29,649 nucleotides of DNA, taken from the IMG/VR virus record IMGVR_UViG_3300031974_001145, positions 1-29,649 of that record; one strand, written 5' to 3'. The position numbers and the translations under genes were made by a program. Positions 6,679-14,366 of the stretch are shown here, piece after piece. The notes beneath the pieces are model-generated. The model was given only the letters and a program-made list of their open reading frames with translations, was not told the origin of the DNA and made no database searches. Source of the stretch: a virus. Within the stretch, counting starts at the first letter, position 1. Every line of letters starts with the position of its first letter.

Positions 6679-8060
6679 TAGAACTTCCTTGTAGTGACTC
6701 TACTCTGCCTAAGAAGGCAGACTTTGTCAATCTGTTTAATCAGATTGCAGAGATTCCTACAGATCTGGAAATGCAGATCAATCAGTACCGTGCACAGATA
6801 GAGTCCAAAGTCAATGAAGCTGAAAGAAAACTCAAAGGTCTGTCGCTTGAAGACATTGAGAAGGGCATAGACAAAGAGATAGGCAAACTAGAACAGCAAG
6901 CGATTGAAGAGATAGAGAGTAAGATTGAAGAACTTGAAGATATCATGGAAGGTATCGCGGATCTACTCTCACCATACTGGAAGAAGGGTCGCATAAGAGA
7001 CTGGGAGAAAGAGGCAGAGGATGCCATTGAAGAATTGATCCAAGAGTATCATATCTTCATTCCTGTCAAGATCTTAGAGTTGATCAACAAGATCATACCT
7101 GTATCGTTTGAGGTAGAGATACTGGGATTAATGATTGACGTTCTTAAGATCACCGATCCTGCGTACCAAGAAGAGTTAGTCAATCAGATATCAGGATATA
7201 CAGACGAATACTTCGCTAAACTGGAACAACTAGAAGAAGACTTCAAGAGCGGCAAGTTAGAGCAAGACGCATACGATAGTGCAAGAGGTATGTTGGATGA
7301 AGAAGCCGCGAAGATACTAGACGCGATTTATAAATTAGTACCCGAAGAATTGAGGTACTATGACGGCGAGTTCGGTCTGACTAGTAATGAGTATAAGGCG
7401 AAACTCACTTGGAAATATATCAAGGGTGAGATCATGGACTGGTGCACCATGACACTGTTCAAGTTGTTTGAAAAACTCATTGATATGTTTGATGAGATCT
7501 GGGATGCATTAGGGTTGCCTGACTTGCCTATCCCATTATCTTTTGATATGGCAGAATGGATTCGTTCAATGGTTGATCTCGCGAAAGAAAAGATGGACCG
7601 TGAGATACAACGAATAGAAGATCAAGCGAAAGAACTGCAAGAAAAGGCAGAGCAGTTACAAGAAGACATTGAAAACTTTGATGCAGAAAAAGAGATAGAA
7701 AAAGTCAAGCAACAAATGATTGACGAAATCATGAACCTAGTCGTACCACTACCTTCTCCTTTTGACATCTCTCTGAAAGAGATCATGGGTGGTGATATTG
7801 ACAAGACCGTAATCTCTATTGAGCAAGAGATTGATAAGTTGGTTGCCGCAGCGAAAGACTGGAAGACCATCGTTATGAAAGAGTTGCTTTTTATATGGGT
7901 CAAGGTAATCAAGAAGTTCTTAGATGCGATCGGTCTTGGCAAATTACTTGAATTATTGACACTGACTTTCTGTGATGTACTTGAGTTATTAGGTTTACCT
8001 CTATCGTTTGATGTCACTTTGCCAGAATTACCTGAGATTGATGTTCAGGTTCCTGTATAA
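6675..8060 (+). CDS. Coiled-coil tail protein of unknown function, between gp5 and gp25
   Basis: I cannot assign this 461-residue protein to a T4 gene. It is strongly helical and acidic, with long coiled-coil stretches at about residues 30-100, 180-225 and 300-350 (for example KEKMDREIQRIEDQAKELQ). A short Pro-Phe-Asp motif recurs: IPVSFEV near residue 140, IPLSFDM near 285, SPFDISL near 358 and LPLSFDV near 440, each after a leucine-rich hydrophobic helix. The C terminus is a Pro-rich tail (TLPELPEIDVQVPV). It has two cysteines (near residues 252 and 433). Its start overlaps the spike gene and it ends inside a late-promoter box, so it belongs to the hub/spike operon. A hub-associated or tape-measure-like role is possible but unproven. 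Confidence 0.7.
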   Translation: MIELPCSDSTLPKKADFVNLFNQIAEIPTDLEMQINQYRAQIESKVNEAERKLKGLSLEDIEKGIDKEIGKLEQQAIEEIESKIEELEDIMEGIADLLSPYWKKGRIRDWEKEAEDAIEELIQEYHIFIPVKILELINKIIPVSFEVEILGLMIDVLKITDPAYQEELVNQISGYTDEYFAKLEQLEEDFKSGKLEQDAYDSARGMLDEEAAKILDAIYKLVPEELRYYDGEFGLTSNEYKAKLTWKYIKGEIMDWCTMTLFKLFEKLIDMFDEIWDALGLPDLPIPLSFDMAEWIRSMVDLAKEKMDREIQRIEDQAKELQEKAEQLQEDIENFDAEKEIEKVKQQMIDEIMNLVVPLPSPFDISLKEIMGGDIDKTVISIEQEIDKLVAAAKDWKTIVMKELLFIWVKVIKKFLDAIGLGKLLELLTLTFCDVLELLGLPLSFDVTLPELPEIDVQVPV

Positions 8061-8063
8061 ATA
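8056..8063 (+). promoter_or_regulatory. T4-type late promoter box overlapping a stop codon
   Basis: An exact TATAAATA contains the TAA stop of the preceding coiled-coil gene and lies 22 bases before the gp25 ATG. It would start a second late transcript for gp25, gp6, the gp7-position gene and the adhesin-like genes. Confidence 0.78.
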
Positions 8064-8084
8064 CAAAGAAAAGAGTTTCACGAC

Positions 8085-8528
8085 ATGGGTAAAGCATTTT
8101 CAATTGAAGATGGCAATCTAAGTAATTCCCCTATTACTACGACAGTGAGTCGTACGAATTCTGACATAGATTGTTCATTTGAGAGAAATCTAACAACAAA
8201 CGACATCTACAAGAAAACAGATGCCGCTGCTGTCAGACAGTCTATCAAGAATCTGTTGATGTCCAGTCGTGGGTCAGTTCCGTTCAAACCTGTATATGGT
8301 GGTGATTTAGAGTCGTTCTTATTTCAGTTAGATACTGAGATTGAATCATACGACATTGAAGAAGCCGTAAGAACTCAGATAGAGTTGTTTGAACCTCGTG
8401 CGATACTACGACGCGTGACCGCAAACATTCAAGGTGATTACAATTCAGTTTCTCTTACTATTGTCTTTCAGGTGATCAACACACCTAAAGTCGTAACGAT
8501 GGAACTTGCAATATCAAGGGCGAGATAA
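8085..8528 (+). CDS. 25: gp25-like baseplate wedge protein
   Basis: This 147-residue protein matches the GPW/gp25 family (T4 gp25 132 residues), a lysozyme-like-named but structural wedge protein that links sheath and baseplate. The diagnostic block is RGSVPFKPVYGGDLESFLFQ, followed by IEEAVRTQIELFEPRAIL and the R-R-V strand VTANIQGDYNSVSLTIVFQV. Upstream are the late box at 8056 and AAGAG as a ribosome-binding site. The gp6-like gene starts directly after the stop, as expected, since these two form the wedge core. Confidence 0.93.
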   Translation: MGKAFSIEDGNLSNSPITTTVSRTNSDIDCSFERNLTTNDIYKKTDAAAVRQSIKNLLMSSRGSVPFKPVYGGDLESFLFQLDTEIESYDIEEAVRTQIELFEPRAILRRVTANIQGDYNSVSLTIVFQVINTPKVVTMELAISRAR

Positions 8529-10364
8529 ATGACAGTCAATACAAGTGATCTAGACTTCATCAATATTAAGAGTAAGTTAAAGACTTATTTTAAAAACAGT
8601 TCAGAATTTCAAGACTATGACTTTGAAGCGAGTGGCCTGTCTAACATTCTAGACGTTCTTGCTTACAACACTCATATCAACGCATTGATTGCCAACATGG
8701 CGGTCAACGAATCTTTTCTGTCTACTTCACAACTACGATCATCCGCTGTAGGACATGCAGAGGCACTAGGTTATTTCCCTAAGTCTAAGTCGTCCTCTAT
8801 GGCAGTTCTTGACGTGACTCTTTCGGACCCAGGTGGTGTCTCAACAAGTGAGACGATTCCTGCTCGTTCAGAGTTCATCACTGCGATTGACGAAACTGGT
8901 TTTGTATTCTACACTAACCAGAGTTATACTGCAACACGAAATGAAAACGACCAGTTCGTATTCTCTGGCGTGAGAGTCTTTGAAGGCCAATCACGCACAA
9001 AGACCTTCTTTGCAGACGACAGTAACGATACTGTCTTTGTCATCCCAGATGAGAACATTGACACTACAACTATGATCGTTGAGGTGTTTGAGAACTCAAA
9101 CGCAGACGTATCTGTCAGATACAAAAACATTCTTGACGTGCCTGCGATTGACAACGATTCGCGAGTGTACATGTTACGTGAATCACCAAGTGGTGAGTAC
9201 GAGATGTATTTCGGCGACGGCGAGTTCTTAGGTATCCGACCACAGACAGGCAATGTCATCCAAGTCAGTTACATTTCTACATCTAAGACAGACGCAAATG
9301 GCGCAGTCGTATTCAGAACAAATGTATTTGGTGGACAAGATGTGACAGTCGCGACGGCTGCTCCATCTGCAGGCGGTACAGAAAAAGAAAGTATTGATCA
9401 GATCAAGATCAATGCACCACGTGCGTTCGCGACTCAACAACGATTGGTGACTGCAGAAGACTACACGTCAACGATACAAAGCACATATAGTCAGTACGTA
9501 AGTGACGTGATTGCATGGGGCGGGAACGATAACATTCCACCTAAGTTTGGTTCTGTGTACGTCTCTCTCAACTTCTTGCCAGGGTTCGCTGATGAAGTCA
9601 AAGAAGAAGTTAAAGAGTTGATCCGTGAGAATCTGACAGACTACCGATCTATCATGTCAATTGATACAGAGTTCGTTGATCCAGAGATCGTCTATCTAAG
9701 ACTTAATACTCGATTCAACATTGACTCTAAGTTGTCAACACAGAGTTCCGAGATCTACAAGCAAGACATCTCGTCGGTCATTTCTGAATACTTTTCAATT
9801 GAACTAGAAAAGTTTGAATCTGTCTTCCGTAGATCAAACCTGTTGAGTCGTATTGACGATTACAGTCCAGCGGTATTGAACTCTCGTATGGATGTTGTTG
9901 CACAACGCAGAATAAACATTCGCCCATATTTTGACGAAGTTGATGCATATCATCAATTAAGCGGTACCACTGCACCAGATTTCATTGAACGAGACATCAC
10001 AGTAAACTTCCCGTTCTTACTCGCAACTCCTGATAATGATGATCATGTTGTTGTCACCTCGCCTTTCAGATACTTCAATAAGAATGCAGTCATTAAGAAT
10101 CAGTTGGGTTCATACAAACTTCAAATGTTTGACATGGACGATAACGTTCTAGTTTCAAACGTAGGTGACTACGATGCAGCGAAAGGTACTGTCAACTTTA
10201 AGGCGTGGCGCATGGAACGCGAAACCGTAGACACAATTAAAGTGACTGCGACTCCAGCGAATCAGAGTACGATCATGCCATTGAGAAACTATCTCTTTGA
10301 ACTAGAAGAAGACTCTACAGTAACAGTAAATGTAGAAAGAGACGGTACTAAGGTTCTATTGTAA
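8529..10364 (+). CDS. 6: gp6-like baseplate wedge protein (baseplate J family)
   Basis: This 611-residue protein matches T4 gp6 (660 residues), which forms the inner ring of the baseplate. The N terminus has FDFEASGLSNILDVLAYNT-type sequence (YDFEASGLSNILDVLAYNTH) followed by NMAVNESFLSTSQLRSSAVGHAEALGYFPKS, the conserved start of gp6/J proteins. The centre has GEYEMYFGDGEFLGIRPQTGN and APRAFATQQRLVTAEDY, both core baseplate-J motifs. The C-terminal 150 residues are beta-rich. It is directly after gp25 and coupled to the next gene by TAATG. Confidence 0.93.
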   Translation: MTVNTSDLDFINIKSKLKTYFKNSSEFQDYDFEASGLSNILDVLAYNTHINALIANMAVNESFLSTSQLRSSAVGHAEALGYFPKSKSSSMAVLDVTLSDPGGVSTSETIPARSEFITAIDETGFVFYTNQSYTATRNENDQFVFSGVRVFEGQSRTKTFFADDSNDTVFVIPDENIDTTTMIVEVFENSNADVSVRYKNILDVPAIDNDSRVYMLRESPSGEYEMYFGDGEFLGIRPQTGNVIQVSYISTSKTDANGAVVFRTNVFGGQDVTVATAAPSAGGTEKESIDQIKINAPRAFATQQRLVTAEDYTSTIQSTYSQYVSDVIAWGGNDNIPPKFGSVYVSLNFLPGFADEVKEEVKELIRENLTDYRSIMSIDTEFVDPEIVYLRLNTRFNIDSKLSTQSSEIYKQDISSVISEYFSIELEKFESVFRRSNLLSRIDDYSPAVLNSRMDVVAQRRINIRPYFDEVDAYHQLSGTTAPDFIERDITVNFPFLLATPDNDDHVVVTSPFRYFNKNAVIKNQLGSYKLQMFDMDDNVLVSNVGDYDAAKGTVNFKAWRMERETVDTIKVTATPANQSTIMPLRNYLFELEEDSTVTVNVERDGTKVLL

Positions 10365-11479
10365 TGCATCGCTCTAATGTTAAATTTCATACGAATCAGG
10401 TAGTAGAGTTACTGCCAGAATTCTTTGAGACCGAGTATCCACTCTTAGTTAAATTCTTAGAGAGGTACTACGCGTACACGAAAGAAGACGATACCATATC
10501 GTATGATGCTAAGATCAAAGATCTGTTTAACATTCGCGACATCACAACAACAGAACTTGATGCACTTGACTACTTGTTGAGTGAGATTGGTCTGGGCATT
10601 GATCACACAATATTCCCAGAAGATGGTCGTGAAGAACGTGCAAGACTCTCTGCACGTCTACTGGCTAACTTCTATCGTAAGAAAGGTACTCAGGCGTCTA
10701 CAGAACAGTTCTTCAAGATGTTCTTCAACGAAGACGTTGAGGTCTCTTACCCTAAGAAAAACATATTCTATTTGAACGATAAACCTGGGGGTTCACTGAT
10801 TGGACCTGAATCAGTCAAGTTTATCACAGACAACCGCAGATATCAAATCTTTTCAATTCTTTTGAAAACAGGTTTGTCGTCTGCAGACTACGAAGGATTA
10901 TATAAACGATTCGTACACCCTGCAGGATTCTACGTTTCGTCTGAAGTAGAGACGAAAGGAACATCTAGTCTTTCAAGTGAAGGCGAAGGTACAGATCCAT
11001 TAGAGACTCCGTATCTGTTCTTAGAATCAGAAGCACATGCATCTTGTACTCCTCAGTACGATCTCATGACCATGCGTGAAACTGATTTTGTTGATGAGTC
11101 ATTCATCCTGAGTTCAGAAGTCACACTGCGTTTGTTTGAAGGCATGACACTACAACGAATTGAAGAGTTATATGGCACTCTTGCTGCGGCACAAGCACCA
11201 GGGTCTTGCTTGATAGGTCAGAACGATATATACCTATCAGACGTATTTGATTGTAAAGACGCAGACTTCGCAGAGACTACAATAGATGTCAGTCTCATCA
11301 ACCGAACATTAACCAAAAGAACTCAACCGGATCCGGTGCCTGACGTTATGAGTAATCAATATGAAGATAGAGATTTCAACATATTCTTCGGTACTACACC
11401 AATTGAAACAATTAAACGAGGCGAAGAAAACATATCGTCTATACAGTATACGAACGATCAAGTAATAATAGGCAGCTAA
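10364..11479 (+). CDS. Baseplate wedge protein in the gp7 position
   Basis: This 371-residue protein has an N-terminal domain seen in many marine T4-like phages: ELLPEFFETEYPLLVKFLERYYAY, then ARLLANFYRKKGTQASTEQFFKMFFNEDVEVSYP. The 'FYRKKGT..S..FFKMFFNEDVEV.YP' element is the family signature and resembles the region of wedge proteins that contacts gp6. A downstream FVHPAGFYVSSEV is also typical. The last 170 residues are less recognisable. It is much shorter than T4 gp7 (1032 residues), so it may replace only part of gp7 or be a tail-protein-I-like wedge adapter. Its place after gp6 supports a wedge role. Confidence 0.7.
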   Translation: MHRSNVKFHTNQVVELLPEFFETEYPLLVKFLERYYAYTKEDDTISYDAKIKDLFNIRDITTTELDALDYLLSEIGLGIDHTIFPEDGREERARLSARLLANFYRKKGTQASTEQFFKMFFNEDVEVSYPKKNIFYLNDKPGGSLIGPESVKFITDNRRYQIFSILLKTGLSSADYEGLYKRFVHPAGFYVSSEVETKGTSSLSSEGEGTDPLETPYLFLESEAHASCTPQYDLMTMRETDFVDESFILSSEVTLRLFEGMTLQRIEELYGTLAAAQAPGSCLIGQNDIYLSDVFDCKDADFAETTIDVSLINRTLTKRTQPDPVPDVMSNQYEDRDFNIFFGTTPIETIKRGEENISSIQYTNDQVIIGS

Positions 11480-11480
11480 C

Positions 11481-12422
11481 ATGAGTATTATAGATCAAAA
11501 CTCAGGCGATCCGGTCAACATATGGATTGGTACACAGTCTGAGTATGATGCGATAACAGTAAAAGATGAGGACACATTATATTTCATCAAGGAGAATGAT
11601 GATATAATAATTGTGAATCCTCCAGAACCTGAGCCTGAACCAGAGCCAGAGCCGTCTCCAGAACCTGAACCTTCTCCAGGGGTGATAGATGAAAACGTTA
11701 TTGTAGGTACCTCATTACACTTTGAGTCTACAGTAAACTCTTCTTTTGATAACAACATTCTTTTTAGAGACTACACTCAGCCAAGACATGAACCTAGTTT
11801 TACGTTCTACTCATCTCCAGAAGGTGCGACCCCTGGTACTCTATTGTCAGTGACAGACACTCATGTGATATTCAGTTCCACCGAAGAGACTACTCTGCCA
11901 GATGGTTCTACAGGATACGGTGCTCTATATTTGTATTCGTTTGAGAACATAAAAAAACTCAGAGGATTGAACATTGATTTTGCTTCAACGTTTGAACTCG
12001 ATAGTATTGCGAACGAATACGGTATTGTCAAGCCGCTTAGTGACTTTGGCGATCGCCAGAAAAGAGTTAAGGCACTTACTTATTACATATTAAATCCTAC
12101 TAAGTTAGTCAACGGCGGATACAAGACCGTGCTTCCTGTCATAGAACCTGAACCAGACTTACCAGACGATCAAGAACATTGGTCTGGATCAACACCTAGA
12201 TATGAATGGTCTGAGTTTGTTGAAACCCCAGGGGCGAACACCTCGCTTCTCTTGACTTGGAATAATAGTGTTGTGTACAGTGAGATCATACCTGCAGGAT
12301 ATCCAATATCAACTGAAGTTCAAGGGGATGATGGAAGAATTTATCAGCGAGGAAGTTTGCAGGGCACATACGGTGCGGAAGGTCAATCAAACTACTATAG
12401 TATTATAAGGCAAGGAGAATAG
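11481..12422 (+). CDS. Adhesin-like tail protein with Pro-Glu linker and shared C-terminal module
   Basis: This 313-residue protein is built of parts. Residues 11-38 (VNIWIGTQSEYDAITVKDEDTLYFI) match a short N-terminal motif common on phage fibre and decoration proteins. Residues 47-67 are a Pro-Glu-rich linker. Residues about 70-215 are beta-rich, with a segment near 128-165 (TDTHVIFSSTEETTL...GALYLYSFENI) like an FG-GAP/propeller blade. After a second short linker (EPEPDLPD), the last 80 residues form a module with SGSTPRYEWSEF, LLTWNN, DDGRIYQRGSLQ and a closing YYSIIR. The same module ends the next gene and the 1788-residue protein at 21183. Probably a host-recognition or accessory tail protein; the function is inferred. 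Confidence 0.65.
   Translation: MSIIDQNSGDPVNIWIGTQSEYDAITVKDEDTLYFIKENDDIIIVNPPEPEPEPEPEPSPEPEPSPGVIDENVIVGTSLHFESTVNSSFDNNILFRDYTQPRHEPSFTFYSSPEGATPGTLLSVTDTHVIFSSTEETTLPDGSTGYGALYLYSFENIKKLRGLNIDFASTFELDSIANEYGIVKPLSDFGDRQKRVKALTYYILNPTKLVNGGYKTVLPVIEPEPDLPDDQEHWSGSTPRYEWSEFVETPGANTSLLLTWNNSVVYSEIIPAGYPISTEVQGDDGRIYQRGSLQGTYGAEGQSNYYSIIRQGE
11619..11683 (+). repeat. Pro-Glu linker coding repeat
   Basis: A run of six-base units encoding Pro-Glu (cca/cct gaa/gag), with occasional Ser-Pro, makes a stiff, charged linker of about 21 residues between the N-terminal motif and the body of the 313-residue protein. Confidence 0.8.
12145..12419 (+). other. Shared C-terminal module, copy 1
   Basis: This encodes the last ~90 residues of the 313-residue protein: EPEPDLPD linker, HWSGSTPRYEWSE, a hydrophobic strand ending in TWNN, then DDGRIYQRGSLQ and SNYYSIIR. 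It aligns by eye with copies at 14090 and 26274. Confidence 0.75.
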
Positions 12423-12424
12423 TA

Positions 12425-14365
12425 ATGACAACACCTACTGGACAATATGCAGTAGAAGGGATGAACGCCAATAGTAGTTTTGGTTTTGATGTAGTGTCAA
12501 CATCTACACAAAACATTGTATTCCATTCTAGATACGGACACTTCGTAGCAGAAGCGCAGTTAGAGAACGAATTGCCTTATGGTTCTCAAATCACGATTTA
12601 CGATAAAGAGTGGAATTTAGTAGAGCAGTTGCAGTTTACTCCGAATATTGAGGGATGGTTTAATACTAACTTTATTCCAGGCGGCAAAGTATATCCAGAT
12701 CCCGTCGGGTCATCAAACATTTTTGTTGTTGATGATCGTTGGTTAGTTTTCCCTGCCGACTATACTCGATATTGGGACGATACAGTTTATGCGTATAAGC
12801 ATTATAGTCTGTCTTTTGGTTTCTTAGACTTGCATAACTTAGAAGGTCTTAAGTACGAAGACACTAACCCGTACGGCGTTACACATACGTATACGAACAT
12901 GTCTTTCATTGTCGCGACATTAATACCTGACAATGGAACACTTCAAATAGAACCTACTCGTATAGACGGCAAACAAAAAGTTATTGCTTCTGAGTACAGT
13001 GTGTCTCAGGAATCAAATTTGTCACCAGGCCTTAGAAAACCTAGTGTTTGGGTTTATGACGTTGAGGCAATGATCAATGCAGGTCTTGCAAATCTAGGCG
13101 GTGGTGTCGTAGTAAATGAAGAAGCATTCTTTGATGTATTTGTAGGAGACGGAACAGAGAAAGAAATTTTCTGGGGCACTGGTGGTAACAATTACAGTTA
13201 CACTCTACCAGAAGGATTTGGACCTGACGCAGGAACTGTTGTATCTACAGTACCAGTTGCTAAAATTACTGCTGATCCCGATAACAACCAACTAATTGTA
13301 TCAGATGGGTACAAGTCTGAATTATATGAATATACAAACGGATCTTGGTCAACCCCTACAGTGATTCCAAACTCTTTTGAGGGTGGTCAGTTATCAGGTT
13401 CTTTATATTTGGATTCTCTTGGTAAAGCGTATTATGATATTATCAATTTCCCAGATTCGTATCTAGAGTTTACGAATGCATCTGAATTCTATCATCCGTT
13501 TACATTCGCTTTGCCAGATACTTTACCGAAACTAGGGCCTGACGATCCGGCGCCACCAACAGGCGGACCAGAACCTGAACCTGAGCCAGAGCCGCAACCA
13601 GAGCCTGAACCGAATCCAGAACCAGGCCCAGAGCCAGACCCAGTCAATGACAATTTCTTTATTGTAAAGAGAGAAGGAAGACTTACAACAACTACTCCGT
13701 GGACAACGGTTTCTGTTGTTGACATTTACAAAGAGTCTGATATTCAGGCTGGCAATGAAGGCACTTTATACAATCACCCTAATGGCAGAACTGGAATATA
13801 TGCTCCTTCGTACTCTTTGATTTCTCCTATATGGACAACACTCTCAGGTCTAGGAATCAATAGTGATCACACATGGGATCAAGACGGAGTAGAACCTATT
13901 GGAGTTCTAGATTCTTTCGGTCACGATGTAACCATAAGCGGCAATAGACTATACATTACTGCACCAGATGAACATTTAAACGGAAAGGTAGGTGCAATAT
14001 ACATATACGCGCTGTCTGATCTGTCTGCTCAGCCTATACGGATAACATCCGAATACACACACCCACCTCATGTACCATCACCAGAACCTGAACCAGAGCC
14101 AGATTTACCGGATGGAGTTGATCATTGGGTCGCATCTTCTCCGAGATATGAGTGGTCAGAATATGACGATTTTGACGGCACAACAGATGTTACCTTGTTA
14201 ATAGTTTGGAACGACGTATCTAAGTTGCAACTTGTCTATCCGTCATTCGAAGATATTCCTACAAGTGTTACAGGCAATGATGGAAGAACTTATACTCGCG
14301 GCGCATTACAAAACACATATGGAAATGAATCCAAATACTATGGCGTGATAAGAGAGGCGCAATAA
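12425..14365 (+). CDS. Adhesin-like tail protein, FG-GAP-like, with linkers and shared C-terminal module
   Basis: This 646-residue protein has a beta-rich body (residues 1-370), then a Pro-Glu linker (about 382-406), a second beta domain, a short linker (SPEPEPEPDLPD) and the shared C-terminal module. Residues about 498-535 (DSFGHDVTISGNRLYITAPDEHL..GAIYIYALSDL) fit the FG-GAP propeller-blade pattern well: FG, a hydrophobic strand, 'G-rL-itAP', then 'G-xhYhY'. An earlier, weaker match has IFVVDDRWLVFP. The final 80 residues (SSPRYEWSEY, LLIVWND, NDGRTYTRGALQ, YYGVIR) match the preceding gene's end closely. No signal peptide or catalytic motif is seen. A host-binding role is likely but inferred. 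Confidence 0.65.
   Translation: MTTPTGQYAVEGMNANSSFGFDVVSTSTQNIVFHSRYGHFVAEAQLENELPYGSQITIYDKEWNLVEQLQFTPNIEGWFNTNFIPGGKVYPDPVGSSNIFVVDDRWLVFPADYTRYWDDTVYAYKHYSLSFGFLDLHNLEGLKYEDTNPYGVTHTYTNMSFIVATLIPDNGTLQIEPTRIDGKQKVIASEYSVSQESNLSPGLRKPSVWVYDVEAMINAGLANLGGGVVVNEEAFFDVFVGDGTEKEIFWGTGGNNYSYTLPEGFGPDAGTVVSTVPVAKITADPDNNQLIVSDGYKSELYEYTNGSWSTPTVIPNSFEGGQLSGSLYLDSLGKAYYDIINFPDSYLEFTNASEFYHPFTFALPDTLPKLGPDDPAPPTGGPEPEPEPEPQPEPEPNPEPGPEPDPVNDNFFIVKREGRLTTTTPWTTVSVVDIYKESDIQAGNEGTLYNHPNGRTGIYAPSYSLISPIWTTLSGLGINSDHTWDQDGVEPIGVLDSFGHDVTISGNRLYITAPDEHLNGKVGAIYIYALSDLSAQPIRITSEYTHPPHVPSPEPEPEPDLPDGVDHWVASSPRYEWSEYDDFDGTTDVTLLIVWNDVSKLQLVYPSFEDIPTSVTGNDGRTYTRGALQNTYGNESKYYGVIREAQ
13568..13642 (+). repeat. 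Pro-Glu linker coding repeat
   Basis: Tandem six-base units (ccagaa/cctgag/ccagag) with a few substitutions encode about 25 residues of Pro-Glu with Gln, Asn and Gly interruptions, separating two beta domains of the 646-residue protein. Confidence 0.8.
14090..14362 (+). other. Shared C-terminal module, copy 2
   Basis: This encodes a PEPEPEPDLPD linker then HWVASSPRYEWSEY, LLIVWND, GNDGRTYTRGALQNTYG and YYGVIR. Much of the motif order and spacing equals copy 1, and NDG-x-TYTRGAL is exactly shared with copy 3. Confidence 0.78.
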
Positions 14366-14366
14366 A

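Noticed and set aside
6675-8060. Assignment of the coiled-coil gene as gp29 tape measure
   Set aside because: No recognisable gp29 motif, and a tape measure at this place would be unusual; left as unknown.
13492-13725. Minus-strand frame rich in Gly-Ser (and a similar one at 11495-11758)
   Set aside because: Reverse-strand reading of the Pro-Glu linker DNA, not a gene.
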